DNA of 36,481 nt from assembly GCA_035540915.1 (NCBI GenBank), contig DATLFQ010000149.1:1-36481 (forward strand), given 5' to 3'. The position numbers were made by a program, and so were the translations under genes. A model generated the notes under the pieces. It saw nothing but the letters and a program-made list of their open reading frames with translations, was not told where the DNA came from and did no database searches. Below, one piece after another: positions 7,394 through 14,431 of the stretch (position 1 is its first letter; each line of letters opens with the position of its first letter). The stretch comes from DATLFQ01 sp035540915 (GTDB taxonomy: Bacteria; Actinomycetota; Acidimicrobiia; Acidimicrobiales; GCA-2861595).

Positions 7394-8768
7394 CCTGCTC
7401 GACCACCTTCTGGAGCTGGCGCAGGTTGCGGCACTCGAACACGCCGTGGCAGTGGGCGGCGTACTGGGACACGACCGAATCCCCCGTGTCCCAGTAGGAC
7501 CGCGGCTCGGGATTGAGCCAGTAGACCCGGCGGGCCCTCCGGGCCAGCTCGGCGACCACCTCGGCGTGGGGCGGGTGGTAGTTGCTGCGGGCGTCGCCCA
7601 GGATCAGCACCGTGGTGCGGGGCCCGACCGCGTCGCCCCACCGCAGCGCGAACGCGGTGAGGGCGTGGCCGTAGTCCGAGTGGCCGTCCGCCCAGACGAC
7701 GTCGGCCTCGGTGTTCACCTGCCGGAGCGCCTCGCCCATGTCGGGCGCCGACTCGAAGAACCGGGTGACCTCGTCCACCCCGTCGATGAACACGAAGCTG
7801 CGGACCCGGGCGAACTGCCCGGCCAGGGCGTGGACGAGCTGGAGCGTGAACCGGGCGAACGACGCCACCGAGCCGGAGATGTCGGCGATCACCACCACCT
7901 CCGGCTTGGCGGGGTGCGGCCGCCGGTGGCGCAGCTCCACCGGCACGCCGCCCGACGACAGTGAGCGGCGCACCGTGGCCCGGACGTCGAGCGGGCCGGC
8001 CCGACGGTGACGGCGGCGCCGGGCCAGGCGGGCCGCCAGCTTGCGGGTCAGCGGCCGCAGCGCCCGGCCGACGGCGGCCACGTCCTCGCCGGCCGCGTGG
8101 AGGAAGTCGACGTCCTCGGGAAGCGGCCGCCGCAGCGACCGCGCCAGCGCGGCGGCGCCCCGCTCGGCGGCCAGCCGTCGGCGGATCTCGGCCTCCACTT
8201 CCGCCCGGAGCCCGTCCGCGGCCAGCCGCAGGTCGTCGGCCGCCAACCGGGCCTCGAAGGCAGGCGGCGGGCCACCGCCGTCCCGGTCGTCCTGGGCCGA
8301 CCGCAAGAGGCGCTCGAGCACGCCGTCGAGGTCGAGTGAGCGCAGGGTGCGGTGCAGGTAGTAGCTGCCCGACAGCGGGCGGCCGGCGTCCATCCCGGCG
8401 AAGCGCCGCACCGCCTCGGCGGCCAGCGCCGCCATGAGGTCGTCGTCGTCGCTGCCGGCCAGGGCCTGCTCCAGGAGGGCGGCCAGGTCGGTGGAGGCCA
8501 GGTCGCCGTCGCCGTCGCCGTCGCCGCGACCGGACACGGCGAAGAACACCTCGAACACGGCGTCGAAGGTGGGAAGGTGGGCGGCCGACTTGACGAGGGT
8601 GGCCGCCAGTGCCGATCGGAATGCCGCCCGGTCGCCGAGGTCGACGTGGCGCAGCGCGGCCAGCGCATCGAGGTCCTCGGTCAGGCTCACCGGCAGGCCG
8701 GCCGCCCGCAGCTCGGCCACGAACGCGGCCAGGCGACCGACCAGGCCTGGCTCAGCCGCCTGCGTCAA
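7386..8768 (-). CDS. VWA domain-containing CoxE-like protein
   Basis: The 460-residue protein has an all-alpha N-terminal region (opening GLVGRLAAFVAELRAAGLPVS), an acidic GDGDGDGD stretch near residues 82-89, an Arg-rich linker near 248-256, and a C-terminal von Willebrand A domain. The metal site motif is DISGS at 296-300, and LGDARSN at 391-396 holds the later acidic ligand. It matches the CoxE family, partners of MoxR-type ATPases that remodel or metallate other enzymes. No carbon monoxide dehydrogenase genes are in view, so the target is unknown. The TTG start (8768-8766) is supported by AAGGAG 7 nt upstream. It overlaps moxR by 17 nt and the phosphatase by 8 nt. Confidence 0.88.
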   Translation of the reverse strand: MTQAAEPGLVGRLAAFVAELRAAGLPVSLTEDLDALAALRHVDLGDRAAFRSALAATLVKSAAHLPTFDAVFEVFFAVSGRGDGDGDGDLASTDLAALLEQALAGSDDDDLMAALAAEAVRRFAGMDAGRPLSGSYYLHRTLRSLDLDGVLERLLRSAQDDRDGGGPPPAFEARLAADDLRLAADGLRAEVEAEIRRRLAAERGAAALARSLRRPLPEDVDFLHAAGEDVAAVGRALRPLTRKLAARLARRRRHRRAGPLDVRATVRRSLSSGGVPVELRHRRPHPAKPEVVVIADISGSVASFARFTLQLVHALAGQFARVRSFVFIDGVDEVTRFFESAPDMGEALRQVNTEADVVWADGHSDYGHALTAFALRWGDAVGPRTTVLILGDARSNYHPPHAEVVAELARRARRVYWLNPEPRSYWDTGDSVVSQYAAHCHGVFECRNLRQLQKVVEQVG

Positions 8769-9621
8769 CCGCCAGCTCCTTGGCCGCCCGGGTGATGTCC
8801 GCCTGGTACTTGAGCAGGACGTGCAGGGTGGCCCGCACCTCCTCGGCGCCGACCTCGTCCACGCCCAGGAGCAGCAGCGCCCGAGCCCAGTCGAGCGTCT
8901 CGCTCACCGACGGGTGCTTGCGCAGGTCGAGCTGGCGCAGCGAGCGGACCACCCGCACCACCTGGTCGGCCAGGTGGTCGGCGATGCCCGGCACCCGGGC
9001 GGCCACGATCTCCCGCTCGCGCTCCGGGCTCGGATAGTCCAGGTGGAGGAACAGGCAGCGGCGCTTGAGCGCCTCGGACAGCTCCCGGCTGTTGTTGGAC
9101 GTCAGGAACACCAGCGGGATGCGGGTGGCCCGGACCGTGCCCAGCTCGGGGATGGAGACCTGGTGCTCGGACAGGACCTCCAGCAGCAGTGCCTCGGTCT
9201 CGATCTCCAGCCGGTCGACTTCGTCGACCAGCAGGACCACCGGATCGTCGGCCCGAATGGCCTCCAGCAGGGGGCGGGCCAGGAGGAACTCCTCGGCGAA
9301 GATGTCGTCGGAGACGGCGGCCCAGGTGGCGTCGCGCTCGACCTGGATGCGCAGCAGCTGCTTGCGGTAGTTCCACTCGTAGAGCGCCTTGGACTCGTCC
9401 AGCCCCTCGTAGCACTGCAGGCGGACGAGGCGGGCGCCGGACAGCTCGGCCACCGACTTGGCGAGCTGGGTCTTGCCGGTGCCGGCCGGCCCCTCCACCA
9501 GGACCGGCTTGCCCAGGCGGTCGGCCAGGTGGACCACCGAGGCGATGTGGGCGTCGGCCACGTAGCCGACCCCGGCGAGCGCCTCGGCCACCGCGGCGGC
9601 CGAGGCGAACCGCTCAGCCAC
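8752..9621 (-). CDS. MoxR-family AAA+ ATPase
   Basis: The 289-residue protein has Walker A GPAGTGKT at 44-51, Walker B VLLVDEVD at 129-136, a sensor-1-type TSNN near 174, and the sequence EALKRRCLFLHLDYPSPERE with the arginine-finger region. MoxR ATPases act with VWA proteins as chaperone-like assembly factors, and the next gene is exactly such a partner. The start is GTG 9621-9619, which overlaps the proA stop by 8 nt (GTGGCTGA). It resembles the CoxD subgroup, but no Cox enzyme is nearby. It probably forms one operon with proA, the VWA gene and the phosphatase. Confidence 0.93.
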   Translation of the reverse strand: MAERFASAAAVAEALAGVGYVADAHIASVVHLADRLGKPVLVEGPAGTGKTQLAKSVAELSGARLVRLQCYEGLDESKALYEWNYRKQLLRIQVERDATWAAVSDDIFAEEFLLARPLLEAIRADDPVVLLVDEVDRLEIETEALLLEVLSEHQVSIPELGTVRATRIPLVFLTSNNSRELSEALKRRCLFLHLDYPSPEREREIVAARVPGIADHLADQVVRVVRSLRQLDLRKHPSVSETLDWARALLLLGVDEVGAEEVRATLHVLLKYQADITRAAKELAVDAGG

Positions 9622-10867
9622 GGACCTGCCCGTCGCCCTCGACCACGTACTTGAGGCAGGTCAGCTCCCGCAGGCCCATGGGGCCGCGGGCGTGCAGCTT
9701 CTGGGTGCTGATGCCGATCTCGGCGCCGAAGCCGAACTGCTCGCCGTCGGTGAAGCGGGTCGAGGCGTTGACCACGACTGCGGCGGCGTCCACCTCCTGC
9801 GAGAAGCGGCGGGCGGCGGCCAGGTCGCCGGTCACGATGGCCTCCGTGTGGCCCGAGCTGTAGCGGCGGACATGGTCGATGGCCCCGTCGAGGTCGGGAA
9901 CCACCGCTACGGACAGCTTGAGGTCCAGGAACTCGGTGGCGAAGTCCGCCTCCGTGGCGGCGGCGATGCCCGGCAGGATGGCCCGGGCGGCGTCGTCGCC
10001 GACAAGCTCGACGCCCTCCAGCGCGGCGGCCGCCCGGGGCAGGAACTCGTCGGCCACGGCGGCGTGGACCACCAGGGACTCGGCCGCGTTGCACACGGAC
10101 GGGCGCTGGCACTTCGCGTTGACGACGATGGCCAGCGCCATGTCCAGGTCGGCCGCCGCGTCGACGTACACGTGGCAGTTGCCGTCGCCGTCGATCACGT
10201 AGGGCACCGTCGCGTGCTCCCGCACGGCCGCGATCAGCGACGGGCCGCCCCGGGGGACCAGGCAGTCGATGAACCCCCGCAGCCGCAGGAACTCGGTGGC
10301 CGACTCCCGGCTGGTGTTCTCCACCAGCACCAGCGCGTCGGCCGGCAGGCCGGCCTTGGCGACGCCCTCCCGCAGCGCGGCGGCGATGGCGACGTTGGAG
10401 TCGATGGCCGCCGACGAGCCCCGCAGGAAGGCGGCGTTGCCGGACTTCAGGCACAGGCCGGCGGCGTCGCTGGTCACGTTGGGGCGGTTCTCGTACACGA
10501 CGCCGACCACCCCGAGCGGCACCCGGACCTGGCTGATGCGCAGGCCGTTCGGCCGCACCCAGCCGGCGGTGACCTCCCCGACCGGGTCGGCCAGCCCGGC
10601 CACCTGGCGCAGCCCGTCAGCCATGGCGGCCACCCGCCGGTCGTCCAGCCGCAGCCGGTCGACCACCGTGGAGGCCACTCCCGCCGCCTGCGCCCGGGCC
10701 ACGTCCCGCCCGTTGGCGGCCAGGATGTCGCCCGACCGCTGCAGCAGCAGGTCGGCGCCGGCGTGCAGCGCGGCGTCCTTGGCATCGGTACCGGCCAGGG
10801 CCAGCCGGCGGGCCGCCGCCTTGGCGCGGGCGCCGAGAGCAGCCAACGGCGTCGGGGCGGCGGGCAC
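9614..10867 (-). CDS. proA: gamma-glutamyl phosphate reductase
   Basis: The 417-residue enzyme reduces gamma-glutamyl phosphate to glutamate 5-semialdehyde in proline synthesis. It has the aldehyde-dehydrogenase fold with the catalytic Cys259 in CQRPSVCNAAES. It also shows PLGVVGVVYENRPNVTSDAA (about 117-136), KSGNAAFLRG and the final GPMGLRELTCLKYVVEGDGQVR. The start is GTG 10867-10865, with -10 box TACCCT 6 nt upstream, so it is probably leaderless; the longer open frame upstream overlaps the divergent ATPase gene. Unusually, proB lies more than 7 kb away rather than adjacent, and proA leads a coupled operon with moxR, a VWA gene and a phosphatase. Confidence 0.96.
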   Translation of the reverse strand: MPAAPTPLAALGARAKAAARRLALAGTDAKDAALHAGADLLLQRSGDILAANGRDVARAQAAGVASTVVDRLRLDDRRVAAMADGLRQVAGLADPVGEVTAGWVRPNGLRISQVRVPLGVVGVVYENRPNVTSDAAGLCLKSGNAAFLRGSSAAIDSNVAIAAALREGVAKAGLPADALVLVENTSRESATEFLRLRGFIDCLVPRGGPSLIAAVREHATVPYVIDGDGNCHVYVDAAADLDMALAIVVNAKCQRPSVCNAAESLVVHAAVADEFLPRAAAALEGVELVGDDAARAILPGIAAATEADFATEFLDLKLSVAVVPDLDGAIDHVRRYSSGHTEAIVTGDLAAARRFSQEVDAAAVVVNASTRFTDGEQFGFGAEIGISTQKLHARGPMGLRELTCLKYVVEGDGQVRG

Positions 10868-10873
10868 GGCGCC

Positions 10874-10879
10874 AGGGTA
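10874..10879 (-). promoter_or_regulatory. -10 box (TACCCT) for proA
   Basis: TACCCT on the minus strand sits 6 nt before the GTG start of proA, consistent with leaderless transcription. It shares a 37-bp divergent gap with the CbxX-type gene. Confidence 0.5.
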
Positions 10880-10892
10880 GCGGTGGGCACGG

Positions 10893-10898
10893 CAGACT
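10893..10898 (+). promoter_or_regulatory. possible -10 box (CAGACT) for the CbxX-type ATPase
   Basis: CAGACT lies 6 nt before the GTG at 10905. It keeps the A at position 2 and T at position 6 of TANNNT but lacks the first T, so it is a weaker candidate than its neighbours. Confidence 0.3.
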
Positions 10899-10904
10899 CG
10901 GCCC

Positions 10905-12242
10905 GTGAAATCCCTGCTGGACCGGCCGGTCCGGCGCTTCGTCGACGAGCTGGCGCCGGTGCTGGCCGAGATCGGCGGCCGGCCGGACACCGCCGAGCAC
11001 GACGTGGCCCTGGAGGCGTTCAACCTGGCCGCCGCCTTCGTCGACGCGGACGGGCGGGCCAGCGACGACGAGCTGTGGGCCCTGGTGACCGTGTTCGCGC
11101 CCCGCTTCGACACCATGCTGGGCTTCGCCACGCCCGACGACGTGCGCCGGGCCGAGCTGGTGGCCGGCAAGCGTGAGCTGCTGCGGGCGCCCACGTCCCT
11201 GTTCGAGATCCTTCTGGCGGACGACCGGCGGCGGGGCACCGCCCGCGCCACCAGGTACTACGAGCTGGCCATGGCGTTGGCCCATGCGGTCGCGGCGCTG
11301 GACGAGCACCCGGCCCGCCGGGAACTGGAGGCCATCGACGCCTTCCGGTCGATGCTGCTCGGCGCCATGGGCGCGACCCAGGGGCCGACCGCACCCCACG
11401 CCGCCGCGCCCGCCGCCGCGCTGGCCGCCGCGCCCGGCCCGCCCGAGCCCCTCGACGTCGTGCTGGCCGAGCTGGACGCGCTGGTCGGCCTGGCCCCGGT
11501 CAAGGCGGAGGTGCGGCTGGTGGCCAACCTTCTCCAGGTGCAGGCGCTGCGGCGCCAGCGCAACCTGCCCGTCGCCGAGTCGAGCCGCCACCTGGTGTTC
11601 ACCGGCAACCCGGGCACGGGCAAGACGACCGTGGCCCGCCTGCTGGCCCGCATCTACCGCTCCCTCGGCGTGGTCGAGAAGGGCCACCTGGTCGAGACCG
11701 ACAGGTCGCAGCTGGTGGCCGGTTTCGTCGGTCAGACCGCCATCCAGGTCCGCAAAGTGGTCGAGTCGGCGCTGGGCGGTGTCCTGCTGATCGACGAGGC
11801 CTACGCCCTGGCCCGCGGCGACCAGCGGGACTTCGGCCAGGAGGCCATCGACACGCTGGTCAAGCTGATGGAGGACCACAGGGACGAGGTGGTCGTCATC
11901 GCCGCCGGGTACACCGGCGAGATGGCCGACTTCGTGGACTCCAACCCCGGCCTGCGCTCCCGCTTCCCGCGGACCATCCACTTCCCCGACTACAGCGACG
12001 ACGAGCTGGTGGCCATCCTGGAGGGCATGTGCGCCCGTGCCGCCTACACGTGCACGCCCCCGGTGGCCGACCGGGCCCGGAAGTGGTTCGGCGCCCAGCC
12101 GCGCGACAAGGGCTTCGGAAACGCGCGGCTGGCCCGCAACCTGTTCGAGGCCACGGTGGCCCGTCACGCCAGCCGCGTGGTCGGCCTGGCCGACCCCACC
12201 GACGCACAGCTGACCGACCTGGCACCCGAGGACGTCGGCTGA
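10905..12242 (+). CDS. CbxX/CfxQ-type AAA+ ATPase with probable TerB-like N-terminal domain
   Basis: This is a 445-residue protein. The N-terminal 155 residues are helical and contain AAAFVDADGRASDDELWALV (43-62) and a second acidic stretch ALDEHPARRELEAIDAFR, recalling the TerB fold (A-D-G-x-x-x-x-x-E); this assignment is inference. An Ala/Pro linker (158-182) leads to a CbxX-type AAA+ domain: VGLAPVK start, Walker A GNPGTGKT at 234-241, pore-loop-like GFVGQTA near 273-279, Walker B VLLIDEAY at 293-300, VVVIAAGY sensor 1, NPGLRSRF arginine finger, and GNARLARN sensor 2. Relatives include rubisco activase CbbX and SpoVK/EccA-like proteins. No rubisco or type VII secretion genes are nearby. 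The start is GTG 10905. Confidence 0.87.
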   Translation: MKSLLDRPVRRFVDELAPVLAEIGGRPDTAEHDVALEAFNLAAAFVDADGRASDDELWALVTVFAPRFDTMLGFATPDDVRRAELVAGKRELLRAPTSLFEILLADDRRRGTARATRYYELAMALAHAVAALDEHPARRELEAIDAFRSMLLGAMGATQGPTAPHAAAPAAALAAAPGPPEPLDVVLAELDALVGLAPVKAEVRLVANLLQVQALRRQRNLPVAESSRHLVFTGNPGTGKTTVARLLARIYRSLGVVEKGHLVETDRSQLVAGFVGQTAIQVRKVVESALGGVLLIDEAYALARGDQRDFGQEAIDTLVKLMEDHRDEVVVIAAGYTGEMADFVDSNPGLRSRFPRTIHFPDYSDDELVAILEGMCARAAYTCTPPVADRARKWFGAQPRDKGFGNARLARNLFEATVARHASRVVGLADPTDAQLTDLAPEDVG

Positions 12243-12277
12243 GCCCCCGCGGCACCCGCCTGCTGGCGGCCGGGGGC

Positions 12278-12826
12278 GTGGTGGGGCCCGTCGCCTTCAC
12301 GACGGCCTGGGCCGTCCTGGGCGCCCGCACGCCCGGTTACTCGGCCGTCGGGGATGCGATCAGCCAGCTGGCCGCCACCGGCGCACCCGAGCAGGTCGGC
12401 ATGACCGCCGGACTGCTGGCCCTCGGCTTGGGGCTGGGCGCCTACGGGGTGGCGCTGCGGGCCGCCGTCGACGGGCCGGCCTGGGCCTCTGCCGTCGTCA
12501 CCGGCGCCGCCAGCCTGGCGGTGGCCGCCCTGCCCCTGCCGGCGAACGGGGCCGACATCCCGGCGCACTCCTTCGCCGCGGCCGCCGGCTACGCCGCCCT
12601 CGCCGCCGTCCCGCTGCTGGCCGCCGGGCCGATGGCGCGCCGAGCGGGTGGTGGCTGGGCGGCCGCGTCACGGGCTGCCGGGATCGTCTGCGGCGCCTGC
12701 CTCCTGGCGAGCGGCGCCGGGCCGGCGTCCGGCCTGCTCCAGCGGGCCGGCCTCGCGGTCGGCCACGGCTGGATCGCCGCCAGCGCGCTGGTCCTGCTTC
12801 GCCGCCCGGCTACCCCGTCCTCATGA
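12278..12826 (+). CDS. DUF998-like integral membrane protein
   Basis: From GTG 12278 the protein has 182 residues and about six hydrophobic segments (for example GPVAFTTAWAVLGA, GLLALGLGLGAYGVAL, SFAAAAGYAALAAVPLLAAG and GIVCGACLLASGAG). TPGYSAVGDAISQLAA matches the signature of DUF998/Frag1-like membrane proteins, whose role is unknown. Start choice is open: homologues usually have a few residues before the first helix, and a CTG at 12239 overlaps the stop codon of the upstream ATPase as CTGA, adding 13 residues (LSPRGTRLLAAGG). GTG 12278 is given as the first normal start. Its 3' end overlaps that of the convergent CAP gene by 17 nt. Confidence 0.72.
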   Translation: MVGPVAFTTAWAVLGARTPGYSAVGDAISQLAATGAPEQVGMTAGLLALGLGLGAYGVALRAAVDGPAWASAVVTGAASLAVAALPLPANGADIPAHSFAAAAGYAALAAVPLLAAGPMARRAGGGWAAASRAAGIVCGACLLASGAGPASGLLQRAGLAVGHGWIAASALVLLRRPATPSS

Positions 12827-13256
12827 AGACCATCGTGGCGTAGTAGGTGCCGTTGCCGGCGTCCACGACGCCGACCCCCACCGACTCGAACCGGGGGTCG
12901 AGCATGTGCTGGTGGTGAGCCGGGCTGGCCAGCCAGGCGTTGAACATCGTCCAGCTGTCCGGGCCGGCGGCCACGTTCTCCGCCATCCGGATCCAGTTGG
13001 CCGGCAGCTCCAGCGCCAGTTCCGGGTTGTGGGAGACGGCCCCTGCCGCCGCCTGCCGGCGGCTCGAGGCCCGGGCCAGGTCGAACAGCTCGCCCTTGAT
13101 GGCGAGCGGTCCGATGCCCGCCCGCGCCCGCACGTGATTGAGCTCGTGTGCCATCGCCAGCTCGTCGCCGCCGGTGTCGGCGCCCGAGGCGCCCGCCGTG
13201 GTGCCGACTGCGATCACGACTGCGACGAGTGCCGCGAGAACCCGATACCTGGTCAC
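12810..13256 (-). CDS. secreted CAP/SCP-domain protein (YkwD-like)
   Basis: The 148-residue protein has a signal peptide or membrane anchor (VTRYRVLAALVAVVIAV) with a likely Ala-x-Ala cleavage region near residue 26. A single CAP domain follows: HELNHVRARAGIGPL (first helix), RQAAAGAVSHNP, AENVA, and WLASPAHHQHMLDPRFESVGVGVV, which is the usual W-x-x-S-x-x-H-x-x-x-x-L motif. Bacterial CAP proteins are secreted and often of unknown activity. The start is GTG 13256, with AGGGGG 8 nt upstream; an in-frame ATG at 13325 would add 23 residues before the signal peptide and is less likely. It converges on the DUF998 gene with overlapping ends. Confidence 0.88.
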   Translation of the reverse strand: MTRYRVLAALVAVVIAVGTTAGASGADTGGDELAMAHELNHVRARAGIGPLAIKGELFDLARASSRRQAAAGAVSHNPELALELPANWIRMAENVAAGPDSWTMFNAWLASPAHHQHMLDPRFESVGVGVVDAGNGTYYATMVFMRTG

Positions 13257-13350
13257 AACGGATGCCCCCTGATGGTCGCCAGCCTCGCCCTCCCCCGCCA
13301 CCGGCGCCGCACCGCTGGCCGCCATCGTCGGGATCGGCAGGAAAGCCGGC

Positions 13351-13356
13351 ACCCTA
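13351..13356 (-). promoter_or_regulatory. possible -10 box (TAGGGT) for the CAP gene
   Basis: TAGGGT on the minus strand lies about 95 nt before the CAP start codon, which would leave a leader of roughly 85-90 nt. That leader contains the alternative in-frame ATG at 13325. Confidence 0.3.
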
Positions 13357-13429
13357 GAACCTGGAACGGGCCGGGGCAAGGGCAGCCGCCCGACGGAGGG
13401 GCGCCGCCGCTGCCGTTTCGCCCGACCCC

Positions 13430-13435
13430 TACGCT
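13430..13435 (+). promoter_or_regulatory. -10 box (TACGCT) for the substrate-binding-like gene
   Basis: TACGCT followed by 6 nt and then ATG (13442) repeats the arrangement seen before aroG, predicting a leaderless transcript for the downstream two-gene unit. Confidence 0.5.
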
Positions 13436-13441
13436 CGGGTG

Positions 13442-14431
13442 ATGCTCGCCCGCCTGGTGGCCGTCGTCGCGGCGGTGGCCATGGTGGTCGGCGCCGTCGC
13501 CCTCCGCAGCCGCCTGGACGAGGACGAGGAGCGGTCGGCGACGGTGCTCCGGCTGGCCTGCTCGACCGAGCTGGCGCCGGCCTGCCGGGAGCTGGCCGCG
13601 GCCGACGGCCGCCTGCAGGTCTCGGTGGAGACGGCGGGGACCACCGCCGAGCGGGTGGCCGGCGCGGCGGCCGACACCGGCTTCGACGGCTGGCTCGTCG
13701 CCGGTCCGTGGCCGACGTTCGTGGCCGAGACCCGCCAGCGGGCGGGCCGGGACGCCCTCCTGGAAACGGGTCCGGTGCTGGCCCGCTCGCCCATCGGCCT
13801 GCTGGTCTGGCCGGACCGGGCCGCGGTGCTGACGCCCCGGTGCGGGGGCACGATCGACTGGCGCTGCCTCGGCGAGGTGGCCGGCACCCGCTGGTCGGAC
13901 TTCGGGGGGCCCGAGCCGTGGGGGCCGGTGAAGCCGGGCCACCCACCGATCGACACCGCCGAGGGACTGGCCGTGGTGGCCGCCGCCACGGTCGGGTTCT
14001 TCGGGCGGTCCGACGTCAGCCGGGTCGACCTCGGCAACGACGGCTACCGCGAGTGGCTGGCCCGGCTGGAGCGCAACCTCGGCGGGCGACCGGTGGCGCC
14101 GGTGGAGGCGATGCTGCTGCAGGGCCCGGCCGCATTCGACGCCGTCGGCGCCATCGAGGCGGTGGCCGCCCCGCTCCTGGACCGCTCGGCCCGGGCCGAC
14201 AAGCCGACCGCCATCTACCCTTCCCCCATGGCGACCGCCGACGTGGTCCTGGGCACCGTGCCCGGCCCGGCCGGCGAGCTGCTGGTCGAGCTGGTGTCGG
14301 GCGGCACCGGCCGCACCGCGCTCTTGCGGAACGGCTGGCGCCCGGCAGACGCGCCCGACGCCGCTTCGGCACTGCCCGCAGCGGGAGTGCTGGACGCCAT
14401 CCGGGAGGTCGTCGGCGAGGTCGTCCGGTGA
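13442..14431 (+). CDS. membrane-anchored substrate-binding-like protein (function unknown)
   Basis: The 329-residue protein starts with one hydrophobic segment (LVAVVAAVAMVVGAVAL), a membrane anchor or signal, and then has an extracytoplasmic domain. TVLRLACSTELAPACRELAA, GFDGWLVAGPWPTFVAETRQ and SPIGLLVWPDRAAVLTP resemble type 2 periplasmic substrate-binding folds. No lipobox is visible. The next gene has the same kind of domain plus VWA, so the two probably work together. The ATG at 13442 is preferred over GTG 13439 because it sits 6 nt after a TACGCT box. The end overlaps the next start as GTGA. Ligand is unknown, and no ABC permease genes are nearby. Confidence 0.7.
   Translation: MLARLVAVVAAVAMVVGAVALRSRLDEDEERSATVLRLACSTELAPACRELAAADGRLQVSVETAGTTAERVAGAAADTGFDGWLVAGPWPTFVAETRQRAGRDALLETGPVLARSPIGLLVWPDRAAVLTPRCGGTIDWRCLGEVAGTRWSDFGGPEPWGPVKPGHPPIDTAEGLAVVAAATVGFFGRSDVSRVDLGNDGYREWLARLERNLGGRPVAPVEAMLLQGPAAFDAVGAIEAVAAPLLDRSARADKPTAIYPSPMATADVVLGTVPGPAGELLVELVSGGTGRTALLRNGWRPADAPDAASALPAAGVLDAIREVVGEVVR

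Noticed and set aside
8505..8533. GTCGCC repeats in the VWA gene as a possible microsatellite or CRISPR-like array
   Set aside because: It is a short run of Gly-Asp codons in an acidic linker, with no spacers and no unit longer than 6 nt.
13257..13325. Alternative ATG adding 23 residues to the CAP protein
   Set aside because: The frame is open, but it would place a polar segment before the signal peptide, and GTG 13256 has a good ribosome-binding site.
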